NCBI GenBank assembly: GCA_963693305.1
Contig: OY855904.1
Span: forward strand, 17,892,496-17,956,495
Length of the DNA stretch: 64,000 nt
Source: Meandrina meandrites
Lineage: Eukaryota; Cnidaria; Anthozoa; Scleractinia; Meandrinidae
Reading direction: 5' to 3'
How positions within the stretch are numbered: the stretch's first letter is position 1; each line of letters opens with the position of its first letter. This document shows positions 55,118-64,000 of the stretch, in pieces. The translations under genes and the position numbers were made by a program. The notes below the pieces were generated by a model that ran no database searches, was not told the DNA's origin, and was given only the letters and a program-made list of their open reading frames with translations.

Positions 55118-58100
55118 TCAGTCGCCGTTGTTCTCGATGTCAAACCCCGTATTTTCAATGGCCAAATCAGAAAAACTTAGTTTCTCCACTTGCTGTCTAT
55201 TCCTGATTTCGTCGAAATTTGTCACTTTGAGAACGATTGCTGGACTCTCCGGGGTGGAGCGAAGGCCAGACTTGGCTTCCCCCGGAACGTTTTCACTGGT
55301 AAATCCAGCGAATAGAAAATAGCCCAGTCCCGCGCCGAGTATAACAGCAATGCCCAGATAAACTTGATACGTCATCACAACCAGCATAAGCAGGTATCCC
55401 AGCACCACTTGCACCACATGCATCGCGGTCTGTGTCACGTGATGGCAGTTGCACATGCTCTGCCTGAAAAAAAAAAAAAACAGTCGGACGGTAATAAAAA
55501 TGTTGGATGGGACCCTACTTCTCGAAAAATAGTTCACTGGTAGAACCCGGTAATTTAAGCACATCCCTAGCCTCCCCAACCCCCGCAGACATCTTGCTTT
55601 TCAGTTCTTCCTCCCTCTCTCCAACTTTAAAATCCGCTTGGCCGTTTATTGAACGGTGCAACTGCCATGAGTGTGCAATAGGGCGATGACAACAAATGTG
55701 AAACATGCTTTGAAACCATCGGAAGATATCAGTTCTTGCCCAAGTGTTTTCTAATTTGCGTGATGACGCAACTAACTCTGTATTCAAAGAAATGAGCAAG
55801 AATTAAAAAAGAACATAAACTAGGTATCGCGACTTGATGTTCCGACAAATTCTCAGAAAAGTCATGGAAAGAGTATTCATTTGTCAAGGATTAATTTTCT
55901 CACCGACAGCCCTGGCGAGGTCCTGTAATGTGTACGGCATCCTTGTCTTGGTTGGTTTGTCTTGAAGCTCTGGCCATGGTATGCATGTGCATTAGCCTGG
56001 CTCTGAAGATTTTAAGGCCTTCATATAATGCAGCCAGGAAAAGCACTGCAACACACGAACCAACCAACACTGAAATTGGAGAAAGAAATTAAGCGATTGA
56101 AGAGCGCATGCCATCTTTTTTGGGGAAACTTTCAAATTTGGCAAGTAAGCTCGAAATTGAAGGATTTTAGGTCAGCTCTACGGAAAAGATTAATCGATAC
56201 TGGGGGTGGTCTGTTTGGCTAAAAAATTGTTTTATCCTCAGTGTAAAACACGGAAGAAGCTGTGTCTATTTCCGTGTTCTTAGTCTGTCTAATTTGACTT
56301 ACTCTCATTGTATTGTGTTGTTTGATTTTATACATGCTTCAAACTTAAGGTAGAGGAAATGCTTTATAGCGTGTTCCATGTCAGTTGTCCCCTTTTGTGA
56401 GCTTTTATTTCCACTTATCGCTTCAGTATCAACCTTTGTAACATCTGAATGATGTATAGGCAACACTCCGGGAAATCTCCAATCAGAAAATATATGCAAA
56501 ATTTACCTTTTGTCGTGGAAATGTCCCAGGGTTCAAACAAAAGGTTGAGATCTGTGCTGAGGTGGAACGTCATCTAGAAAAAAAAAATCACGAAACTACT
56601 TCAAGCACACTCAACAATACGTAAATTACCAACATACAACAGTCATTGAATGCTATCGGGACTAACTTAGTACTTGGCGTTGTGGCGAAACTGCGAGAGT
56701 CGCCCCAGACTTCTTCTCGCCGGCTTCGCCACTCGCGCGTGTGAGCCTGCTTGCAGGCTACAGAGGTTTTCTCCCCATTATTAACGGTGGAAGATGCAGA
56801 ATGGAAGAAAATTTTTTCATGTTGCACCTTCAGTTATCCTAACCTAAATTTTGCTTTCTAACGGCTTAGTAGCAGAAGAGTTCGGCACTTACAGAACTTT
56901 ATTTTCCAAAGTGGGACTTGAAAAAGAACTGTCGGTCTCGTTTTAAGGACTGTTGATCTTGAGACCGAAAGTTGAAACATCAAAGGCTTGTAAATCCACT
57001 AGCTGATTTGTCTTCTTCACTTTCCAGCTAGCCCACGTATTTTTTCTTTTAAATTTAAAATCATCGTGTTTGCATTGCCTTTTTGTGGCTAATGGAAATT
57101 AACCTCCAGCTCTTAAAAGGGTTAATCGGTTAAACAATGTGTGTATAGTCCTGAATTATTTACCGAGCCGTCTGAACAAGAAGGTAGTCTAATTATAACT
57201 GAAAAGATGCTTGTTGTTTTTTGCGGTTTACCAATATCAGTTTTAATTGAAAAAACGGTAATGCGTCATAACCTGAGACCGAGGGCATGTTGATTATAAG
57301 TACTTAAGTTTTAAAATAGTTCAAGTCAAGTATGAAAAAAAAGCCGGCTGACGAAACTACACGCAATGTAAAAAGTCAAATAAACGTTAAATTTTATCTC
57401 TGTTTAATTGAGTTGGTGCAAAAACAAGTTTGAGAGGTGAAAGTATAAAAAGCAGGATACTGCAGAACACAATAAACAAAAATTGATAATATGTTTTAAA
57501 ATTAATCTTCCAGCAAGTTTTATAGCTTGAACATACAGCTGAATCAGCCAGGCTTCAGCGCATAAGCCTGTACTGGATTGTATTTGCCTTTTCTAATTAT
57601 TGCATGTTGAACGCTGGATAAAACTTTCGACTGATAAATCCGCTCACTGCTATAAAGTGAGGCACACAATTCGTTAAGAGGCAAGAGAAAAAATATACAA
57701 ATAACAAACTGGACAATATCGAATGCTTGAGTAGCTTTTGAGTCTTTTTAATGGTCCAATACGCGAAACAGCGAGTCGAGTGACTTTGAAACAAAATCCA
57801 TTTACCACTAGACAATTCAACAACATTGAGCCTCTAACTTGGTCCATTTTCTGACTCTGAAAACAATTTCGGATTTGTCTGCGTCTTTATTAGAAATAGT
57901 TTATCTTGTAATGTTGTTTGTGTTTCACTTGACCAACCTCAAGTCACCTCAGACGTTCCACTCAAAAGATCTCGGTAATTCTCGGGATTTATTAACTGCC
58001 AATTGCTGTCAACTAGGCTTGTTCAATCCGTTCTTGATCTTAAAACAGGCGAATAGCTTTCAAAAATAAGAAAGCTGAGTAATTTTCTCTGGGAACAAAA

Positions 58101-59602
58101 ACTGGATGACGTCATGTATGGCCTTTGCAGTCAGATATTACGCACTGTTTTCAGCGGTCTTAACCACAATTACATGCAAAGTCATTGCCCACAAAAAAGT
58201 TCTGTTTGGATTCTAGTTATATTATGTTGTTCCGGTATCATGCAGTGACGTTTGTTTGTGATATTTTTCCAACAAACAAACAATAACATACAATTTGAAT
58301 TGGAGCACTTTCAAAATTGCAATATCACCCCTAAAAGTTAATTTTCTTTTCTTGCGTGTGTGTAGTTTGCTAAACGTCTTTTGTTTTGTATTTGTGGCGA
58401 ATGGTTTATTGATATCTCTCAAGTTATATACAATGCTGTACACGCTTTGTTGTCGTAACAAAGCATATTTTCGACACTAATTGCTCACTTAGGATCACGT
58501 TTAGATCACGAAACACATTAACGTATATTGGTTCCACACAGTTTCAAAGCTTATTTTTTGCCCAGTATATTAAAGTTGCTGGTGTTTCTTTATGACTTCC
58601 AAAATGATCTCATACAATTATATTGGTGAACCTTATGCCTTAGAAATGTTAGACATTTCTAATGCGTTCTGACCTTCCTTTGCGTACTAAAAATGTATTT
58701 AAATGCTTTGGATTTGTACTCTCTTTTCTAAGAACAAAACATAACATTGATTTTGAAAGATGTGTTTCCTTTTCACCCCACGAATTACCGTGGCTGAGGT
58801 TGTGGTGCAAAAAGGAATAATCATTCTCCGCAATTTAAACACGACCGTCCATAAACATATCGAATGCTCCGTCGTACATGTGCAAATCAAAGGTTTTAAA
58901 ATCTTGTATTTTGCCAATATTCTTTTAGACATCCTGCTTCGCTGAGAGCAATTTTTGGCCGCCTTTTTATGAATATTTGAAATGTCTGATGCTTGGTTGC
59001 AAATTAGAAAGGTAATTGCAGGGTGTTTACAAACCATGCATGAAACATTCACGTCTTCATTTAAGACTCCAGCCTTTGTTCCAAAACTAGCGAAAACGAT
59101 CCTACTCAGAAAACAATTCATCACCATGCCACCCGACGGCGGTGCAGAAATCTAGAACACAGTTCGGCAGCTGACCTTCCATTCTTGGAATTCCGAAAAT
59201 GACAAAACAGGTTTCTAGTTTAAGACCTCCGCTTGCCTGAGCTTGCCTGCTCAAACCTGAAGAACTGTTTATTTTCGCTTTTTACAAAGTAATGTAAGAC
59301 AACCTCACAAACGATGTGTTCATTTTACATTGTCCAGTGAATCGTCTACCCTCGACGATACCGGACATGTAACCATTTGCCAGCTAGACCCGCATTTATG
59401 GGTTTAATTTGCACCATCTAAGAGAAATATTGAGGTTGACAGCACAGCTTACCGCGTGCCCTGCAGTTTCGCCATGTCCGCCCTGATGAGTGTTACCACC
59501 ATGATGATCCATGTTGTGGCTCATCTTGGCTGTAGTCGTGTGCATTGACATTGTTGTATTTTCGTGCATTCCTCCATGATGCGAATGATGTCCGTGCGAC
59601 AT
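55118..59602 (-). CDS. SLC31A1: High-affinity copper transporter (SLC31A1/CTR1 type), four exons
   Basis: Exons, in reading order, are 59602-59453, 56573-56507, 56069-55904 and 55463-55118; borders are GT/AG and phases agree, giving 242 residues. The family forms trimers that import Cu(I) across the plasma membrane. Exon 1 encodes a His/Met-rich extracellular tail (MSHGHHSHHGG..., MSM), a copper-collecting region. Exon 2 gives MTFHLSTDLNLLFEPW, the segment before TM1. Exon 3 encodes TM1 (VGSCVAVLFLAALYEGLKI) and a basic loop. Exon 4 carries TM2 with MLVVM (MxxxM selectivity motif) and TM3 with GAGLG (GxxxG), then a tail of about 60 residues ending DIENNGD, longer than usual and without HCH. 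AATAAA motifs near 54883-54892 (minus) may serve polyadenylation. The next upstream gene on this strand is the MFSD5-type gene. Confidence 0.93.
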
Positions 59603-60149
59603 GTTGTGAACAGCGCAGTTCTCTGGAGCCTCAATTTGATTGGTCTCCTCAGATAGACGGTGTGTGTGGATCGAAGAGCAGCTTGTGTGTGAATGCTCTA
59701 TTGCGAGACAGTCTATTATATAATAACCTCGTAATTATAAGAATAAATTGCTCGCTTTCTACTTTCCCTTTTGATTTGCACGCATATCATTGGTCCATTC
59801 TTAGCGGTTGAAACAATGAGCTGAAGCGAAACTTCCGGCTTGCCCACCAAACCAAAACGTACCACCCCAGAGTTTCTACAAATGAGTTCCTCTCTCGCTT
59901 TTGCGCGCAATATAAATAAATATATGCGACATCACGATTTGTTTACGTCAATCCACATTTGTTTTTAAAAAATTTCATTCAAAAATTTTTTTGCCTTACT
60001 TTGATCAAACATAGTCACGACTATGTTACGCTTTCCGTGATCAAAACCGACGAACTATAACTAAGTCATTTAGAATCCTTGAGATAATAGCATTAGCTAT
60101 GTAGCTATAAATAGAGGTATTCCGGCACAGGCAGAAATGTAGTTTTATG
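59603..60149. other. Upstream flank of SLC31A1
   Basis: Promoter and 5' leader of the copper transporter should lie here. No metal-response element or core promoter could be assigned by eye. Confidence 0.3.
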
Positions 60150-60650
60150 TACCGTAGTGTATTTTCTCGATTAAACGCCCCCGGTGTTTATTTCAAACTC
60201 GGCCTGGTGGACCCGGCGTTTATTCGACTCCTGCAGTTTATTCGAGCCCGGTGGTTATTAAGCAAGGGGTTTTCTACATTATTTTTTAGTCCAGGGCCGT
60301 AGGCAGGGGGGTGCGATGGGTATGCCCGCACCCCCTCACGTGCCGCTAAGGTCCTCTTAATCTGATCGGGAGGGTTAAAATGACTCTCAGAATGCAGGAA
60401 AAGTGGACCTCAACAACTTGATTTTTAAAAATTTCCCGTGGAAATATACCTCCAATTCCCCCTAGACGCTCATGCTTCCGGTGCTCGCACCCAGCCAAGC
60501 AAAATCCTGCCTACGGCCATGTTTACAGCCATAAAAGTGAATTTTCATTACAACTACAGCTTTTTATATCTCTTGTGGGGGGGGGGGGGGGGGGGGATCA
60601 TTTACAGCTCCTCCTTGGAAACCCGGCGTTTAATCGAGAAAATACGGTAT
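60150..60650. mobile_element. MITE carrying a nested MITE
   Basis: The outer inverted ends contain TATTTTCTCGATTAAACGCC near 60160-60180, mirrored at about 60625-60645, with TACCGTA-like outermost bases and TA at both sides. Inside, 60294-60519 has its own inverted ends GGCCGTAGGCAGG / CCTGCCTACGGCC and a different interior, so a second element entered the first. A G-run lies near 60578-60595. Confidence 0.7.
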
Positions 60651-60776
60651 TCAAAACTCTAAACTCTAAAGTAAACAAAAGACTGGCGGGCTTATGATAA
60701 CTAGATTGTAAGCGACATAATAAATCTAATTTAAGTCTAAGGATTAATTTGATCGAATAAAATGTTAAGTTGTGAT

Positions 60777-60899
60777 TAGCCTGTGTAGCTGGCGGGGTTG
60801 CTTTCCTTAGCGGCCGCATGCTTTGGTCCTGGCCACCAAGCAGCGAGGGGTTTGGTGAGGAGTCGAGTTGACCGCTAATCCCGCCAGCTGCGCAGACTA
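60777..60899. mobile_element. Foldback MITE with 9-bp target duplication (MULE-like)
   Basis: Ends TAGCCTGTGTAGCTGGCGGG and, reversed, TAGTCTGCGCAGCTGGCGGG are flanked by AGTTGTGAT at 60768-60776 and 60900-60908. Same terminal family as 22451-22648, with the same target length. Confidence 0.85.
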
Positions 60900-60908
60900 A
60901 GTTGTGAT

Positions 60909-61596
60909 TGGAAGGTTCGATGGCCGCCAAAATGTTTTTTTTAAAGCAAACGTGACTTAAAATACGGTGTTTTTGTTGCACAACCTTCCTTAGAAAATTA
61001 CATCGCAGGGGCTGTTTGTCCAGGCAAGGGGTTGCTTTCACGAGTTTGCTGTCTAGAAGATGACGTACGCTACTTTCGCTACGTCAATTGTTTGGTGCTC
61101 AGAGTAAACTGGAAAGATCACAGATATGAAAAGTATTGTGGGTTGATATAACAGTACTGGACCATAAAGACACTATGTTGTTCTAGAAATAATTTATTAT
61201 TGGGTGTAAAATACGCTCTACAATTAATTTCAACAGTGTTGAATAAACATTGCGAACAAACTTCTGAACATGTATGTGGAATCTTCAAGCATAAGAAACG
61301 TCAAACAAAAAGGAATAATTTTTTTTTCAACAATGGGTTTGTTCATAGTTCTTGCTCGGGTTGCCGTTTGTCACGTGATGTCTATACCGGTCGTATTACG
61401 TCACAACTTTCCGAGACTGCTTCGCCTGCAAGAAAAAAAAGCACATCAATTTTGAATGGGACCGATTGTATGACACAAAAGAGTCTGATTCAGTTGTTAA
61501 CAAGAATAAACGAAGCAATCACAAAAGAGAACTCCACATAAATCTATGTGTATAAAAATGCTGACAGTGTCTATTTGCCTTGGATATTTAACACGT
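60909..61596. other. Non-coding between MITE and MFSD5-type 3' end
   Basis: The plus frame 61200-61541 (113 codons) has no domain or partner exons and is not called. Nothing else recognised. Confidence 0.35.
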
Positions 61597-61837
61597 ATTC
61601 CATAAGCGCGCGCTGAATATGATTTGGCTATAACTATCTCAAATCCAACAAGCGCGAGTGAAATGATTCTTTTTTTATTCAAAACGCCCAAAGGCAATAT
61701 TTGAGCTCCGGCTGTTCTCGCTGACGCGTAATCCCTACCATGTTTGTGGTTTATGGTATATGAGCTCATATACCGTTGCCTGTAAACCAATCAAAGCTCA
61801 GGAATTGCAATATACCATGGCTAGTTTTTAATAACAT
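61597..61837 (+). repeat. Dispersed repeat, copy 2, overlapping a gene end
   Basis: Same family as 54510-54820. Its last bases ('ctagtttttaataacata', read on the plus strand) overlap the stop codon and final codons of the MFSD5-type gene on the minus strand. Confidence 0.75.
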
Positions 61838-63969
61838 AAATTATTACCTCACCTTTAACTTCACTTGAAGAGCCCAAACAGTGGGAAGATAACTGAAATA
61901 ACCACTGCTGCACAGCACAACATATTATCAAGAATACCACACAACAGCAAAAAACGGATGGAAGAGCCAAATCCTGTTTGAAGAGAATCGTACATCAGTA
62001 CGCTGATTTTCTCTGGTGTAGTCTAGATACTGGTACGCCATCGCCATGCTTGTAGAAATCAGCACATATTCAAGGTACTTTTCAATAAATCCAGATTTTA
62101 TTTGCTTCAGTAACAGTTGAGGTGCAAAATCATTTTCCCAGTCGATACTAGTCCTATAGTCCTACTAGTCCTAAGCCCCGCGGGGGTACACCTCTGTATA
62201 AACTATATAGGTATGTGCGGCGCCAAAAGGGTTTTGTTTTGAACTGGGAGTAAGGCCTCAGTTTTGACCAGAGAGGTCGCTTGCACCTGTTCAAAGCAAT
62301 GTGACACCTGCCAGTCGTTGTGAAGAGTGGGTTGGGCTGATGAGGAAGGGAATAACTGCGATACTTTTGCTGTTAACAGTAACTAACTGTTATCCAGAAC
62401 TGAAAGACGGCGACGGCGCATGCATATACAAACCTGAACTAGAAGAATGATGACTATAAGGTTCAAAGGAACACGAAATATGTTCATGACAGTGGCACGA
62501 GCTGAAAATTGAAAGCAAAGAAGTTTTAGAAATAATAACACTAGCTATGTGCCAATAAACTTCTGCTGTGATAAATTGAGTTGACGAGGAAAAGAAAAAG
62601 AATTATAACCCAAAATGTTGATGGAAGACGAAAAATACTTACTCGATTCTGGGACATATTTACTCCTAAGCACTCCCATTGCTGGCCAGAATAGTCCTTC
62701 AAAAACGAAAAATATTTTTTTATCACAACTTTAGTCTCACGCCATATATATGCATTTAAGGTTGTTAATGTTAATTAATTTATGCTGATCTGACAACTTT
62801 TTATTTTCTGGATATAAACACAAGATGCCAGCAAAGGAATTACTCTCCAAAAGTTAAAGTCTTGCCCTGGAACACAACACAATTATCACGGTCAAGATTC
62901 GACACTGGGGGGCCCCCTGGGGGCGTTCAATCCAGAACCCAAAACACCAACCACTACCCCACCCTTCTTAGATTCTGATTTCTTATATATGTAAGCTAAG
63001 CATTCAGAAGTCTGCACCTTACCTACACAAAATTCAAACACCAGGAATCCTACAAAAATGGCAGATTGGTTCTGCATGGAAAGACAGGGAAGAAACCAGC
63101 AATTTAATTTATTTAAAAAAAGAACAAATCCTATATAGCCAGCAAATGTGGCAAAGTTAACTACATTGATTGTGGTTTTGAACACTTTAACACAAATTTG
63201 TACTTCAAAAAACGACACCTGCAATAACATTGTCAGAAAAAAGCAAAATGAAAAAAGGCAAATAAGAATTAATCAGGCATTACAATGATATTCTTGAAAT
63301 TCGACCAGAAGAAACGGCCTCAAAAGGCCTCAAAGTACACGTATAACTAAAATCAATTTATCTTATGTTTCTGATTAACATTTCTTAACGGATGTAAACT
63401 GTGATGTTCCTGCAAATGCTGTTAGCCATGATGATTGAGCTAATGAATTCCAACTTAGCCTTTTACACTTTTTCTTTTTAATAAATATGACAATGTTATT
63501 GCAATTAGGTGTACATAAATCTCCCCAATTGTAGCTTTCCTTTGCTCTCTATTAACCCCCTTTTATATGATCGATGAAAGACTGCTAAGCTAGCAGTGGA
63601 ACTCTGATGGCCTAGCTAAAAAGGAATCATACCTTTGGAAAAATGATAGGAGTGATTAATGATACTGCTGCTACTCCAAATATAGGTCTGAAAGAAAAAA
63701 ATGCAACCATAGGTTTTTTTTTAATGTGGCTGGTCTCACCTATCACAAACTGCAGTGGTAAGGTATCTAATCCAATCCAACTGACACATTGGCAGAAACT
63801 AATGCTTGGGCCAAAAACATGGCCTTATTAACAACATAAGGTAGCATTTCCCATATACTCAGGACACAAATTTTAAGCATAGAGGTGTTTAAGCATACCT
63901 CATAAATGACTCCACAGAATCCACTTTAGAAAGAAATTTAAATGCTCGTGAACCAAGCATTACTGACAC
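61821..63969 (-). CDS. MFSD5: MFSD5-type major facilitator (molybdate-anion transporter), 3' exons, partial
   Basis: Supported exons in reading order are 63969-63899, 63687-63633, 63071-63023, 62696-62643, 62501-62434 and 61973-61821; phases agree across all GT/AG borders. A tiny extra in-phase exon starting at 63219 is possible but not needed. They encode the last membrane helices of a 12-helix transporter. Family landmarks are FVGFLVFEFCVG, LFWPAMGVLRSKYVPES and TRATVMNIFRVPLNL, the Arg-rich segment characteristic of MFSD5-like proteins. The known role of the family is molybdate uptake. The C-terminus (SSSEVKGEVIIYVIKN) is unusual, and its last few residues and stop lie in a dispersed repeat. 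The 5' exons lie beyond the right edge. Confidence 0.85.
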
Positions 63970-64000
63970 CTAAAACAAAATACATTCATGCAAAAGCAAA

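Noticed and set aside
58699..59127. 142-codon minus frame in the first intron of the copper transporter
   Set aside because: No domain, lies wholly in an intron, and has no splice partner or codon pattern supporting it.
61200..61541. 113-codon plus frame
   Set aside because: No domain and no conservation evidence; overlaps a gap between repeats.
63150..63230. Longer exon of the MFSD5-type gene covering the 112-codon frame at 62892-63230
   Set aside because: Reading straight through would keep an intron-like T/A-rich stretch and run past the clear donor at 63023; the supported exon is 63023-63071, with at most a tiny exon from 63219.

Overview
The window looks like nuclear DNA of a cnidarian, most likely an anthozoan such as a stony coral or anemone. 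This is an inference from AT-rich sequence, intron-containing animal genes, a cGAS-like/Mab-21 gene, and dense miniature DNA transposons (MITEs), tRNA-derived SINEs, a CR1/L2-type LINE and decayed LTR retrotransposons. No sequence search was run, so the species is not assigned.

Five host genes can be supported. (1) 474-687 (+) is the last exon of an SLC31 copper transporter that enters from the left edge. (2) 7301-10006 (+) is an intronless 901-residue protein joining about twelve ankyrin repeats to a complete cGAS-like/Mab-21 nucleotidyltransferase with all three catalytic acidic residues. This is the most interesting gene here. (3) 45038-53402 (+) is a seven-exon aldehyde dehydrogenase of the ALDH9A1 type. 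The exons splice in phase to 522 residues and carry a probable mitochondrial presequence. (4) 59602-55118 (-) is a four-exon SLC31A1-type copper importer of 242 residues. (5) 63969-61821 (-) is the 3' part of an MFSD5-type (molybdate-anion) transporter that continues past the right edge. Genes 4 and 5 lie head-to-tail, about 2.2 kb apart.

The rest is mostly mobile DNA. From 1.65 to 6.7 kb there is a recent 2.1-kb tandem duplication whose ends fall inside MITEs, followed by nested MITEs. From 11.4 to 16.5 kb there is an array of repeated modules plus several foldback elements. From about 17 to 36.5 kb lies a graveyard of at least two LTR-retrotransposon lineages: gag fragments, one protease fragment, LTRs with TGTGA...TCACA ends preceded by a purine tract, and an unexplained ORF in the env position. 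From 37 to 41.7 kb no gene was recognised. At 42.2-44.3 kb is a LINE whose single open frame has an internal deletion removing the front of the reverse transcriptase. From 45 kb on, MITEs and SINEs sit in introns and intergenic gaps, several with clear target-site duplications.

The genes do not form an operon-like system. The two right-hand transporters plus the left-edge exon make metal and anion transport a recurring theme, and the ankyrin-cGLR gene is a candidate innate immune sensor standing alone among repeats.
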